In this document: one piece after another, positions 1 to 8,379 of the stretch
Position numbering within the stretch: position 1 is the first letter of the stretch
How the letters are laid out: every line of letters begins with the position of its first letter
From: Dokdonella_A sp044227025
Lineage (GTDB): Bacteria; Pseudomonadota; Gammaproteobacteria; Xanthomonadales; Rhodanobacteraceae
Length of the DNA stretch: 64,000 nucleotides
Direction: 5' to 3'
Assembly: GCF_044227025.1 (NCBI RefSeq)
Contig: NZ_JBGAFX010000001.1
Location: 496,001 to 560,000 of the forward strand
Program-made: the position numbers and the translations under genes
The notes under the pieces: generated by a model
Seen by the model: only the letters and a program-made list of their open reading frames with translations
The model's database searches: none
Told to the model about the DNA's origin: nothing

Positions 1-156
1 GCACGCGCGACCACCTGCACCTACCTCGTGCCGTTGTTCGGCGTGTTCTGGGGCTGGACGCTGCTCGCCGAAACGCCGACCGCGACGATGCTGATCGCCG
101 GCGCGATGATCCTCGGCAGCGTGATCGTGAGTCAGCGGGAGGGGCAGCGTCGCTGA
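1..156 (+). CDS. EamA/DMT-family transporter, C-terminal end (partial)
   Basis: Only the last 51 codons are inside the window; the gene begins upstream of base 1. The translated tail carries two hydrophobic stretches (CTYLVPLFGVFWGWTLLAE, then a segment containing TMLIAGAMILGSVIV) and ends in a short charged tail QREGQRR. A Y-L-x-P-x-F-x-x-x-x-G-x-x-x-x-E-x-x-T pattern followed by a final helix is typical of the last two transmembrane helices of EamA/RhaT drug-metabolite transporters of the inner membrane. The substrate cannot be inferred. The assignment to the family rests on this tail alone. Confidence 0.7.
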   Translation, partial: ARATTCTYLVPLFGVFWGWTLLAETPTATMLIAGAMILGSVIVSQREGQRR

Positions 157-206
157 CGCTCGGCGGTCTCTGTTCCTCTTGTTCCGACGCGACGGGCGTT
201 CTTTCC

Positions 207-226
207 CTCTCCCGCTTGCGGGAGAG
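207..226. other. 9-bp hairpin downstream of the EamA gene
   Basis: CTCTCCCGC-TT-GCGGGAGAG forms a perfect 9-bp stem 50 bases after the stop codon at 154-156. No clear T-run follows it on the plus strand, so it is only a possible transcript end. A related CTCCCGCAAGCGGGAG hairpin stands near 61710 at the outer edge of the third large repeat, which suggests it belongs to the repeat family rather than to the transporter gene. Confidence 0.4.
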
Positions 227-230
227 TGTA

Positions 231-975
231 GGGTGAGGGTGTTCTTGCTGTGTCCTTTCGTTGTTTCGTAAATCGGGCTTCTTCACGAAAACCTACCCAC
301 GTCCCTGTAGGTTCGTCCCGCATCCCTGCGGGCCGGTAACTTCTCTTTGCTTGTCCAAAGAGAAGTCACCAAGAGAAAGGACACCCCAGGCGGCCCGGTC
401 AGCGGGCTCCTGCCCGCTGACTGCGCGATCGGGTTGCGGGGTTCGTTGACGGTCCATCCATGGACCGCAACGAACGCGCGCGCATCGTGCGCGCGCCCCT
501 TCGGGCGGATCCTCCACCCGCTCGCCGTGCCGCAAGGGCACCCCGGTGGAAGAGCAGCGCGCTCCCGCGCGCAGAAGTATCGCGCTTGATGCCGCTCGAA
601 AAACAGCCATCGCGTTGGCTTTCGGCTGCGGGCGCGCGCAGGAGGACGCTGCTTTGCTTCCGGGTCCCCTTCAGCGCCGGTGGACGGCGGTCGATAAGGC
701 CCGCAGGGGCGCGCGCAGGACGCGCGCGCGTTCGCCGCGATGCAGGATGCAGCGTCGGCGAACCCCGGCCGACGTTCACGCACCTTCCGCGCAGCGGAAG
801 GCGGCGCTGTCGGGGTGTCCTTCTCTTTGGTTTCTTTCTCTTGGACAAGCAAGAGAAAGAAACCGGCCCGCAGGGATGCGGGACGAACCTGCACGGACGC
901 GGGCCGGTTGTCGCGAGATGCGGGACGAACACGCACGGACGCTGGTCGTCATTTGCGAAACAAACAAGCGCGATC
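231..975. repeat. Large inverted composite repeat, copy A
   Basis: This non-coding element fills most of the 851-bp gap between the EamA gene and hrpB. It is two diverged halves facing each other. From each outer end inward come a TTGTTTCG-type terminus, a CCCGCA-TCCC-TGCGGG hairpin (317-332 on the left; the mirror image on the right) and a long pyrimidine/purine hairpin. The left hairpin is 339-366 (11-bp stem, loop CTTGTC). The right hairpin is 829-864 (15-bp stem, loop GACAAG, the reverse complement). GC-rich blocks with CGGTCCAT-CC-ATGGACCG and GCGCGCGCA-TCG-TGCGCGCGC hairpins lie nearer the middle. Open frames here are shadows of the repeat. The same element recurs at 47490-48170 and, inverted, at 60885-61720. 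Confidence 0.85.
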
Positions 976-1007
976 CACTTCAAGAAGGACAACCCACGAA
1001 ACCCCAC

Positions 1008-3626
1008 TCACGTCCCCCGCGGCTTCGCTCGATGCGTCGGCTTTGCGCTCCACGGATCGTCCGGCCACGGATGCTTGGGATAACGGCCCTTGAGTTCCTT
1101 CTTCACTTCCGGATACGTGCGTTCCCAGAAACTCCTGAGGTCCTGCGTGACCTGCACCGGCTTGCCGCCGGGCGAAAGCAGGTGCAGGGTCAGTGCGATC
1201 CTGCCGCCGGCGATGCGTGGCGTATCGGCGAGGCCGAACAGTTCCTGCAGCCTGACCGCGAGCACCGGCGGCGCGTCGGCCGTGTAGGCGATGCGCCGTT
1301 CCATTCCGCTCGGCACCGTGATCGCGATCGGCACCTGTTCGTCGAGCGTGCGGCGCAGGCCGAAGCCGAGGCGCGCCGACAGCGCTTCGGACAATTCCGC
1401 CGCGGTGAGCGCATCGAGGCGACGCTTGTTCGCGAGGTACGGCACGAGCCATTGCTCCAGCGTCGCCAGCAGGTTCGCTTCGGAAAAATCGGGCAGCCCG
1501 AGTTCGGGGCACCAGCCGCGCAGCGATTCGACGCGCTGGCGCAGCTCGCGCGCATGCTCGCTCCACGGCAAAGCGTCGAGACCCAGCTCGCGCACGGCGG
1601 CGATCAATGCAGGCACCGTGTCCTCCGCGCGTGCCGGAACACTGCGGCGTTCGAGCACGATCGCGTCGAAGCGACGTTCCTCGCTCACCTCGACCGCGCG
1701 CGTGTCGCGGTTCCAGCGCACGACGCGCGCGAGTGAAAGGCGTGGCGCGAACTCGCGTTCGAGCAGGTCGGGATCGAACGGCGCTGCAGCGAACACGAGG
1801 CTGTCGCGATCCTCGCTGCGCAGGTCCACCACCACCAGCCACGGCTCGCCGTACAGCGCGCTGTCGTCGGCGAGGCGCGCGCCGCGACCGTTCGCGAGCG
1901 TGTAGCGGCGCGGATTGTTCGCATCCTGGCGCGCAATGCGGTCGGGAAAGGCATGCACGAGCAAATCGCCCACGGCGGTCGACGATGCAGGAATACCTGC
2001 AGCGGCAATGGCGTTTGTGGGAGCGGCGGAAGCCGCGATGCTCTTGCCGCGAGCGGGACGTGAAGCATCGCGGCTTCCGCCGCTCCCACATCGGCGGCGC
2101 CACGCGTCGGCGGCCTGCGCGACCGCGGCGAGTGCGCCGACATCTGCACCGGTCGCGCGCACCAGCGCGTGATCGCGCTCGCGCCACGCCTGCAATGCGG
2201 CGATGCGCACACGGAAATCGTCGTTGCGGCCGGCACCGCCGCGCAACGGATTGCGCGCTTCCACCAGCGCGGCGACGTCGCACGCGAGCGCCTGCGATGT
2301 CGCGGGTGCGCGCAATACCGCTGCCGCAAGGCGCGGCTGCGCACCGAATGCAAGCATGCGCCGGCCGAGCGCGGTGATGCGCCCGTCCGCATCGAGTGCG
2401 CCGAGCCGGCGCAGCAGGTCGCGTGCCTGCGCAAGCGCGCCCGCGGGCGGCGCGTCGAGCCAGCGCAGTTCGTCGGAACCCCATGCGGCGAGTTCGAGCG
2501 CGAGTTGCGACAACTCGACCTGCGCGATTTCCGGCGTGCGTTCCGCATCGAGGCGACGGCTCTGCGGCCACAACCGGTACGCGTTGCCGGCAGCGACGCG
2601 CCCGGCGCGACCGGCACGCTGGTCGGCGGAAGACTGTGCGATGTTGCTGGTGTCGAGTCGCGTGAAACCCGAGTTCGGATCGAAGCGCGGTTCGCGCGCG
2701 AGGCCGAGATCGACCACCGCGCGGATGCCGGGCAGGGTCAGGCTCGACTCGGCGACATTCGTCGCCAGCACTACGCGGCGCGTGCCCGCCGAGGCCGGTG
2801 CGAGGGCGGCATGCTGCTCGGCGAGGGCGAGGTCGCCGTGCAGTGGCACGATCACGACGTGGCCGCTGCCACCATTGCTGCAATCGACCTCGGCGAGTGC
2901 TGCACGCACGCGCTCGATCTCGCGTTTGCCGGGCAGGAACACGAGTACGTCGCCATCGCTTTCGGCGAGTGCGAGTTCGATCGCGCGACGCACGCCGAAC
3001 GCCCAGCCGCGCGCGGGCCACGCTTCGCCCGCGCGCGCGGGCGGATGCGTGATCCGCACCGGAAAGCTGCGTCCTTTGCTGGTGAGGCGCGGTGCGTCGA
3101 GCCAGCGTGCGACGCGTTCGCCGTCGAGCGTCGCCGACATGATGACGAGGCGCAAGTCCGGCCGCAGGTTCGCCTGCACGTCGAGAGCGAGCGCGGCGCC
3201 GAGATCGCCGTGCAGGTGGCGCTCGTGGAATTCGTCGAACAGGATCGCGCCGACGCCGGCGAGCTCCGGGTCGTCCTGGATCATGCGCGTGAGGATGCCT
3301 TCGGTGACGACCTCGATGCGCGTCGCCGCCGACACCTTCGACTCGAAGCGGATGCGGTAGCCGACCGTCTCGCCGACGCGCTCGCCGCATTGTGCCGCCA
3401 TGAATCCCGCCGCCGCGCGCGCGGCGATGCGACGCGGTTCGAGCAGCAGCACCTTGCGCCCGCCGAGCCAGTCCGCATCGAGCAACGCCGGCGGCACGCG
3501 CGTGGTCTTGCCGGCGCCGGGTGGCGCTTCCAGCACGAGGCGCGTGCCGTTCGCGAGCGCCGCCAGCAGCTCGGGCAGGATCGCGTCGATCGGTTGCGGT
3601 GCGGGGGGAACGGGTGCAGGAGGCAT
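1008..3626 (-). CDS. hrpB: ATP-dependent RNA helicase HrpB
   Basis: DEAH-box helicase of 872 aa. The Walker A motif is EAPPGAGKTTR (Lys40), motif II is DEFHER (Asp131), followed by MSATLDGE, VFLPGKREIERV and the QRAGRAGR motif VI. The HA2-like region and C-terminal HrpB domain follow, ending near PKHPWPDDPWSAKP. This order is diagnostic of HrpB rather than HrpA, which is longer. I chose ATG 3626 because family members start with a short MPxxP-PIDAILPEL leader and a TACAAT box sits five bases upstream. An in-frame ATG at 3665 has a good GGAGAAG ribosome site and would add 13 residues. Residues about 513-537 are encoded by a REP palindrome (2017-2089) inserted without breaking the frame. Confidence 0.95.
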   Translation of the reverse strand: MPPAPVPPAPQPIDAILPELLAALANGTRLVLEAPPGAGKTTRVPPALLDADWLGGRKVLLLEPRRIAARAAAGFMAAQCGERVGETVGYRIRFESKVSAATRIEVVTEGILTRMIQDDPELAGVGAILFDEFHERHLHGDLGAALALDVQANLRPDLRLVIMSATLDGERVARWLDAPRLTSKGRSFPVRITHPPARAGEAWPARGWAFGVRRAIELALAESDGDVLVFLPGKREIERVRAALAEVDCSNGGSGHVVIVPLHGDLALAEQHAALAPASAGTRRVVLATNVAESSLTLPGIRAVVDLGLAREPRFDPNSGFTRLDTSNIAQSSADQRAGRAGRVAAGNAYRLWPQSRRLDAERTPEIAQVELSQLALELAAWGSDELRWLDAPPAGALAQARDLLRRLGALDADGRITALGRRMLAFGAQPRLAAAVLRAPATSQALACDVAALVEARNPLRGGAGRNDDFRVRIAALQAWRERDHALVRATGADVGALAAVAQAADAWRRRCGSGGSRDASRPARGKSIAASAAPTNAIAAAGIPASSTAVGDLLVHAFPDRIARQDANNPRRYTLANGRGARLADDSALYGEPWLVVVDLRSEDRDSLVFAAAPFDPDLLEREFAPRLSLARVVRWNRDTRAVEVSEERRFDAIVLERRSVPARAEDTVPALIAAVRELGLDALPWSEHARELRQRVESLRGWCPELGLPDFSEANLLATLEQWLVPYLANKRRLDALTAAELSEALSARLGFGLRRTLDEQVPIAITVPSGMERRIAYTADAPPVLAVRLQELFGLADTPRIAGGRIALTLHLLSPGGKPVQVTQDLRSFWERTYPEVKKELKGRYPKHPWPDDPWSAKPTHRAKPRGT
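2017..2089. repeat. REP palindrome inside the hrpB coding sequence
   Basis: Two perfect 26-bp inverted arms (2017-2042 and 2064-2089) starting GTGGGAGCGGCGGAAGCC surround a 21-base loop. The same sequence occurs in intergenic DNA at 6551-6614, 7503-7586 and 47808-47878. Here it is translated as an Arg/Ser/Ala-rich insert (CGSGGSRDAS and following) between conserved HrpB blocks. Confidence 0.9.
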
Positions 3627-3631
3627 CGCGC

Positions 3632-3637
3632 ATTGTA
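3632..3637 (-). promoter_or_regulatory. TACAAT -10 box, candidate leaderless hrpB promoter
   Basis: On the minus strand TACAAT is followed by GCGCG and then the ATG at 3626, so transcription would start at or next to the start codon. No good -35 hexamer is visible. The same TANNNT-GCGCGN-ATG layout appears at 29024 and 42307. Confidence 0.4.
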
Positions 3638-3815
3638 GGGATGCGCGCGCGCAACGGCGCTGCATTTCAGCTTCTCCATTAGGGAGAGCGCAGGGTTGGG
3701 GCGCGTTGCCGGAGCCTGGCGCGCAGCTTCCGCAGGCCGCGGCATGCCGGTGTTTCGACTTCGCGGACCTTCGTTCCGCGGCGCTCGACGCGAGCGGTGC
3801 GGATTTCAGACAGGC

Positions 3816-3855
3816 TCGAAACAAAAGCGGCGCGACCGTTGCCGATCGCGCCGCT
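3816..3855 (-). terminator. Rho-independent terminator of the 3873-5063 gene
   Basis: Read on the minus strand, AGCGGCGCGA pairs perfectly with TCGCGCCGCT (10-bp stem, 10-base loop, 3826-3855) and is followed by TTTTGTTTCG. It lies 17 bases after the stop codon of the secreted protein gene and is the clearest intrinsic terminator in the window. Confidence 0.85.
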
Positions 3856-3872
3856 GAAACGAGGGCCGTGGC

Positions 3873-5063
3873 TTATTCGCAGGTCATGCCATTCGGCGTG
3901 AACAGGCGGTCATAGGTCGTCAGCCCATTGATGGTCGGAATCGGCGCCGGCAGGCCGGAATTCGCGGTGAACGTCACGTCGAGGTGGTTGCAGTCGCTGA
4001 CCTGGAACTTCATCGTGCCGTACGGGTGCTGCGAGAGGTTGTTGCCGAGGTAGGCGACCTGCGCCGTGACGCTGGTCTGGCCGACGTTGAACGCGGCATT
4101 GCCGACCAGCCACAGCGGATCGCCGTTGAGGTCCTCGGTCAGCAGGTCGAACACGAGCTGGCGCACGGTCGAGCCGTTCGACTGCGGCTGCTCGGTCATC
4201 TGCACGAGCAGGCCTTCGTTGTGCACGGTGTTGATCCACTGCGCGGCGGAGTAGCCGTCGAGCGGGAGCGGCGCGAATGCGTCGGGGTAGGTCGACTGGG
4301 TCGGGCTGTAGTCGGGGATGTTGAACTCGACCGGGTTTACACCGTTGATGTACGGGTTGACAAGCAACTTGAACGCGTAGCTGTAAAGATGCAGATAATC
4401 CGCCGTCGGACCGTATTGGTTCTCCAGAACGTAGGTCGTGCTGTAGAAAATCGGTGCATCACCAGGGCCATCCGAAACATAGGTATTCGGTTCGGATGCT
4501 GCGCGGACGAAGCTGGCAAGGTCGCTGTAGTCGACGTTGCCCTGCTTGATGAACAGGTAGGGGAATGTCGGATAGACGTCCTTGTGGCCTTCCCTGCCGG
4601 AATCACGATCGATGCGCATCAGCGTCATCGCATTGAAACCGCCATCGGTGTTGTAGGGCGCCAGGCTGCCGGAGCTGCTGCAGGCGATGCGCCAAATCGT
4701 GACCGTCACGGTTTCCGAGGGTGCCTGCGCGCCGGAATTGAAGTCGCGCGTAAACAGCGGCATGCGCGTACTCCAGGTCTGGCCGCTTGGCCGATCCGGC
4801 AGTGGCCACGCGGCGCAGCTTGGCGGATAGGCCCGGAATTCGTTTGCGAGCGGAGTACCCGGAAAAACGTTGTTGCCTTGCGCCTTGCTGCGCTTCTGCT
4901 GGTTGCTGCGCCCTTCAGCGAAGGCCTGCGCAAGCTGCGCGCGCATTTTTGCGACGGCGGCGTCGTGGTAGGACGCGTCGGAAGCGGCCGTGTCAGCCGC
5001 GAACACAGGCAGGGCGACCAGGCCTGCGGCAAGGGCGAAGGTCAGGCGGAGCGAGCTTTTCAT
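3873..5063 (-). CDS. Secreted protein of unknown function, 396 aa
   Basis: I do not recognise the family. The product begins with a typical Sec signal peptide (MKSSLRLTFALAAGLVALPVFA, cleavage before ADTAAS), then a Gln/Lys/Arg-rich stretch, then a Tyr/Asn/Pro/Thr-rich body with few charged residues, as in secreted beta-rich proteins. Cysteines are few. The ATG at 5063 is preferred over upstream codons because it starts the signal peptide and is preceded by AAGGGG. The gene is monocistronic, transcribed divergently from tatD, and ends at a strong terminator. It is probably periplasmic or extracellular; no catalytic motif was seen. Confidence 0.8.
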   Translation of the reverse strand: MKSSLRLTFALAAGLVALPVFAADTAASDASYHDAAVAKMRAQLAQAFAEGRSNQQKRSKAQGNNVFPGTPLANEFRAYPPSCAAWPLPDRPSGQTWSTRMPLFTRDFNSGAQAPSETVTVTIWRIACSSSGSLAPYNTDGGFNAMTLMRIDRDSGREGHKDVYPTFPYLFIKQGNVDYSDLASFVRAASEPNTYVSDGPGDAPIFYSTTYVLENQYGPTADYLHLYSYAFKLLVNPYINGVNPVEFNIPDYSPTQSTYPDAFAPLPLDGYSAAQWINTVHNEGLLVQMTEQPQSNGSTVRQLVFDLLTEDLNGDPLWLVGNAAFNVGQTSVTAQVAYLGNNLSQHPYGTMKFQVSDCNHLDVTFTANSGLPAPIPTINGLTTYDRLFTPNGMTCE

Positions 5064-5197
5064 TGGGAAACCCCTTGGGTTGGCCGCGCGAGCATCCACG
5101 AGCGGCGATGAATTCGCTGTGAACCGCGCCGGGTGCGAGCCTGCCGCGGAGTGCGCATAATCGCGCGTTTGCGTTGCCGGAAGATAGGGCCGCCACC

Positions 5198-5998
5198 ATG
5201 CCGCACCCGAACCTAACGCTGGTCGACATCGGCGCGAACCTCACCCACGAGTCGTTCCGCCCCGATTTCGATGCCGTGCTGGCGCGTGCGCGCGAACATG
5301 GTGTTGACCAGATCGTCGTCACCGGCGCGAGCGCCGGCGGCAGCCGCGCCGCGCACGCACTGGCGCAGGCACACCCCGGCTTCCTGCATGCGACCGCCGG
5401 CGTGCATCCGCACCATGCGCACGAGTACGACGACGACACGGACGCGCTGCTGCGCCAACTCGTCGCAACCCCCGAGGTGAGGGCGGTCGGCGAAACCGGC
5501 CTCGACTACTTCCGCGATTATTCCCCGCACGCCGCGCAGGTCGCCGCGTTCGAGCGCCAGCTTGGCATAGCGATCGACAGCGGCAAGCCGCTGTTCCTGC
5601 ACCAGCGCGACGCGCACGCGGATTTCATCGCCTGCATGGACAACGTGCAGGGCCGCATCGGCCGCGCGGTCGTGCACTGCTTCACCGGTGAGCGCGCGGA
5701 ACTCGTCGACTACCTCGACAGGGGTTTCTTCATCGGCATCACCGGCTGGATCTGCGACGAACGCCGCGGCCAGCATCTGCGCCAACTCGTGGAATTGATC
5801 CCGACCGATCGCCTGCTGATCGAGACCGACGCGCCGTACCTTTTGCCGCGGGACCTGCATCCGAAACCGTCGCACCGGCGCAACGAGCCGATGCACCTCG
5901 CCCACATCTGCAAGGCGGTCGCGCATGCGCGTGGCGAAGACGCCGCCACCACCGCGGCGGCATCCAGCGCGAACGCGCGCACCTTCTTCGCGCTGTAG
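5198..5998 (+). CDS. tatD: TatD-family 3'-5' exodeoxyribonuclease / metal hydrolase
   Basis: 266 aa, the usual TatD length. It follows E. coli TatD block by block: DIGANLTH at the start, TAGVHPHH, VGETGLDYFRDYS, HQRDAHADF, VVHCFTGERAE, GFFIGITGWICDERRG, LLIETDAPYLLPRDL and KPSHRRNEP. These include the metal-binding His, Glu and Asp residues of the amidohydrolase fold. DIGANLT in place of the usual D-x-H-x-H is what TatD itself (not YcfH/YjjV) shows. It is a cytosolic enzyme acting on DNA ends and RNA. The ATG at 5198 is chosen; an upstream TTG at 5174 would add eight residues that do not look conserved. CATAAT at 5156-5161 is a possible -10 box. Confidence 0.93.
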   Translation: MPHPNLTLVDIGANLTHESFRPDFDAVLARAREHGVDQIVVTGASAGGSRAAHALAQAHPGFLHATAGVHPHHAHEYDDDTDALLRQLVATPEVRAVGETGLDYFRDYSPHAAQVAAFERQLGIAIDSGKPLFLHQRDAHADFIACMDNVQGRIGRAVVHCFTGERAELVDYLDRGFFIGITGWICDERRGQHLRQLVELIPTDRLLIETDAPYLLPRDLHPKPSHRRNEPMHLAHICKAVAHARGEDAATTAAASSANARTFFAL

Positions 5999-6064
5999 CC
6001 GCGCATACTGGATGCTGTACGGCGCAGGCTCGGTGCGCTATCGCGGCGAGCACCGCGGCGCTGG

Positions 6065-6361
6065 CTAGCGCAGCGCCACGACCAGCGGCGGCGAACGGCT
6101 TGGTGCGCGGTCGTCGGGCAACACGCGCACCGCGACCGCGCCTTGCGCGCAGGCTGCGCGTACGCGTTCCATCAGGCGCACGCGCATGCGATAGGTCTGC
6201 CAGAAATTGTCGAGCCCGAGCACGCGACCGACCGCGCGCTGGCTGGGCAGGACGTTCAATGGGCAGTCGAAGTCGAGCGGTTCGACGGGTTCCATGGCAC
6301 CTGCCACGGCATGGGAGCCGATCAACAAACCGCAAATCAGGACGGTGCGGAAAGCGTTCAT
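6065..6361 (-). CDS. Small secreted hypothetical protein, 98 aa
   Basis: I do not recognise it. The N-terminus is a signal peptide (MNAFRTVLICGLLIGSHAVAGA). The mature part has two Cys (DFDCPLNV and RAACAQ) that could form a disulfide, and an Arg-rich helix-like segment (YRMRVRLMERVRAAC). The start at 6361 is supported by GGAG ten bases upstream. Its 3' end faces tatD (convergent, 66-bp gap). Codon use matches its neighbours, so it is probably a real gene, but nothing indicates a function. Confidence 0.65.
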   Translation of the reverse strand: MNAFRTVLICGLLIGSHAVAGAMEPVEPLDFDCPLNVLPSQRAVGRVLGLDNFWQTYRMRVRLMERVRAACAQGAVAVRVLPDDRAPSRSPPLVVALR

Positions 6362-6550
6362 GGCAATCTCCGGACCAGCAAGCGTTTCGGTGCGCGAGCA
6401 GCGACACCGTGCTTCGCACTATAGGCCCCGCGTTCCTCGAAAGGTTGCCGATCTTGCCCGCTGCGCCGCGGCCGGTCATGAACCCGGCACGCTTCGTCCG
6501 GAGTGAGCGCTGCTTGGAGAGCGATGCGGTGTCGAACGACATACGGGAAC

Positions 6551-6614
6551 GCGCGGCTTCCGCCGTTCCCACAACAGCGCTTCCCTGTGGGAGCGGTGGA
6601 AGCCGCGATGCTCT
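6551..6614. repeat. REP palindrome
   Basis: Inverted arms 6552-6572 and 6587-6607 pair over 21 bp with two G-T wobbles around a 14-base loop. The sequence belongs to the GTGGGAGCGG(C/T)GGAAGCCGCGATGC family. It occupies the 299-bp gap between the small secreted protein gene and the pirin gene; no gene is seen in that gap. Confidence 0.85.
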
Positions 6615-6660
6615 TGGGGCTGAGTGTGCGGCCGACACTTCCGGGCGCTGTTTGCACCGC

Positions 6661-7359
6661 TCAGGCGCTGTCGACGAGCACGACCTCGGCGTCTTCGAGT
6701 GCGGTCACGTTGAAAGCGTCGACATCGCGGATTGCCGCGCCGTCGCGTGCGTCGAGGCGCACACCGTCGATTTCAACAGGGCCTTTCGCCGACACGAGAT
6801 AGGCGTGACGTCCCGCTCCGAGTTCATAGCGCGTCGATTCGCCGGCCTTGAGCGTAGCGCCGAGCACGCGCGCGTCGGTGCGGATCGGCAATGCGTCGCC
6901 GTCGCCGGCGATGCCGCTGGCGAGCGCGACGAAACGCCCGGAACGGTCACCCTTCGGGAACGGTCGGGCGCCCCACGACGGCGCGCCGCCGCGCTGCGTC
7001 GGCACGATCCAGATCTGGAAGATGCGCGTCGTTTCGTTCTCGACGTTGTATTCGGCGTGCTGGATGCCGGTGCCCGCGCTCATCACCTGCACGTCGCCGG
7101 CCTCGGTGCGGCCCTGGTTGCCGAGGCTGTCCTTGTGGGTGATCGCGCCGTCGCGCACGTAGGTGATGATTTCCATGTCCGCATGCGGATGCGGCGGAAA
7201 ACCCGACTGCGCGGCGATCTCGTCGTCGTTCCAGACGCGCAGGTTGCCCCAGTGCATGCGCGCGGGGTCGTGATATCCGGCGAACGAGAAGTGGTGCTTC
7301 GCCTTGAGCCAGCCGTGGTCGGCACCGCCGAGCTGGTTGAATGGCCTGCGTTCGATCAT
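6661..7359 (-). CDS. Pirin-family protein (YhhW-like quercetinase type)
   Basis: 232 aa bicupin. It aligns with E. coli YhhW from the start: MIERRPFNQLGGADHGWL, HHFSFAGYHDP, LRVWNDDEIA, PHPHADMEIITYV, DSLGNQGRTEAGDVQVMSAGTG, QHAEYN and FQIWIVP. The iron ligands of the N-terminal cupin are visible as the His pair in HPHADME and the His/Glu of QHAEYN. YhhW acts as a quercetin 2,3-dioxygenase in vitro; the physiological role of such pirins is unclear. The start at 7359 has GGAGA nine bases upstream. The gene stands alone between two REP palindromes. Confidence 0.9.
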   Translation of the reverse strand: MIERRPFNQLGGADHGWLKAKHHFSFAGYHDPARMHWGNLRVWNDDEIAAQSGFPPHPHADMEIITYVRDGAITHKDSLGNQGRTEAGDVQVMSAGTGIQHAEYNVENETTRIFQIWIVPTQRGGAPSWGARPFPKGDRSGRFVALASGIAGDGDALPIRTDARVLGATLKAGESTRYELGAGRHAYLVSAKGPVEIDGVRLDARDGAAIRDVDAFNVTALEDAEVVLVDSA

Positions 7360-7502
7360 GGTCGTCTCCGTCGTGCCCGCGTCGGGCACTGCTGTGTCCC
7401 AAGGTAGGGTGCGCGCGGCGCCGGCACCAGTCGCCGCGGCGACGACGCACTGTTCGCATGGGCGCACACCGGACGATCGGCGCAGCGGGAAGCACGAGTC
7501 CA

Positions 7503-7586
7503 CTGTGGGAGCGGCGGAAGCCGCGATGCTCTGCGACCTTCAGTCCTCAACGCTCAAGGGCATCGCGGCTTCCGCCGCTCCCACAG
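7503..7586. repeat. REP palindrome, perfect 26-bp arms
   Basis: Arms 7503-7528 and 7561-7586 are exact inverted copies (CTGTGGGAGCGGCGGAAGCC start) around a 32-base loop. The repeat begins seven bases after the end of the yadH-like permease gene, where it could act as a transcript-stabilising 3' structure. Confidence 0.9.
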
Positions 7587-7593
7587 GGTGGCT

Positions 7594-8379
7594 TCAGCTG
7601 CGCAGGCCGATGCCGCGTTCGAGCAAGCCCAGCGCGACCACGGCGAGCACGACCGCGAAGCCGACCATCACCACGTAGGCGATCGTCATCGAGATGTCGC
7701 TGATGCCGAGCAGCCCGTAGCGGAACGCATTGACCATGTACAGGATCGGGTTGGCATGGCTGAGTTCGCGCCATGGCGAACCAAGCTGGTTGACCGAATA
7801 GAACACGCCGCCGAGGTAGGTCAGCGGGGTCAGCACGAAGGTTGGGACCAGCGCGATGTCGTCGAACTTCTTCGCGTACACCGCGTTGACGAAACCGGCG
7901 AGTGAAAACACCACCGAGGTCAGCAGCACGGTCGAGAACGTCACCAGCGGGTGGTACAGGTGGATGCGCGTGAAGAACAGCGAGATCAACAACACGATCG
8001 CCGCGACCATCAGGCCGCGCAGCACCGCGCCGGCGACGTAGCCGGCCAGGATCACCCAGCCCGGCATTGGTGACGCAAGCATTTCCTCGACGTGGCGGCC
8101 GAACTTGGCGCCGAAGAACGACGAGGAGATGTTGCCGTAACTGTTGGTGATCACCGCCATCATGATCAAGCCGGGCACGATGTAGTCGATGTAGCCGATG
8201 CCGGGCACGATCTCGCCGATGCGGCTGCCAACCATGCGTCCGAAGATGACGAAGTACAGGGTCATCGTGATCGCCGACGGCAGCAGGGTCTGCATCCAGA
8301 TGCGCAGGATGCGCACGACCTCGCGTCGCGTGATGGTCGCGAACGCGACCAGGTTCGGGCGGGCGGCGACGCCGTTCAT
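7594..8379 (-). CDS. yadH: ABC-2 type transport permease (YadH-like)
   Basis: 261 aa inner-membrane protein with about six hydrophobic segments. The ABC-2 signature region reads FGRMVGSRIGEIVPGIGYIDYIVPGLIMM...NSYGNISSSFFGAKFGRHVEEMLASPMP, very like E. coli YadH, with LTYLGGVFYSVNQLGSPWR near the end. It partners the ATPase encoded just upstream: its ATG overlaps the ATPase stop codon by four bases (ATGA), so the two are translationally coupled. The substrate of YadGH-type exporters is not established. The gene ends next to a REP palindrome. Confidence 0.9.
   Translation of the reverse strand: MNGVAARPNLVAFATITRREVVRILRIWMQTLLPSAITMTLYFVIFGRMVGSRIGEIVPGIGYIDYIVPGLIMMAVITNSYGNISSSFFGAKFGRHVEEMLASPMPGWVILAGYVAGAVLRGLMVAAIVLLISLFFTRIHLYHPLVTFSTVLLTSVVFSLAGFVNAVYAKKFDDIALVPTFVLTPLTYLGGVFYSVNQLGSPWRELSHANPILYMVNAFRYGLLGISDISMTIAYVVMVGFAVVLAVVALGLLERGIGLRS

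Noticed and set aside
231..975. Insertion sequence or transposon
   Set aside because: No transposase frame, no target-site duplication that I could see, and diffuse borders; recorded as a non-coding composite repeat instead.
283..1083. Several frames of 100-200 codons within large repeat copy A (also in copies B and C)
   Set aside because: The same peptides recur in several frames in all three repeats, with no ribosome sites; they are translations of the repeat, not genes.
949..3654. A 901-codon open frame overlapping hrpB in another minus-strand frame
   Set aside because: Arg/Ala-rich shadow typical of high-GC DNA; the HrpB frame carries all helicase motifs.
3765..3774. GGACCTTCGT, a ten-base match to part of the 42269-42282 regulatory site
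   Set aside because: It lies inside a CGCGGA/TCCGCG hairpin at the 3' side of a gene and lacks the second half of the palindrome and a -10 box at the right distance; it does show that ten-base matches can arise by chance.
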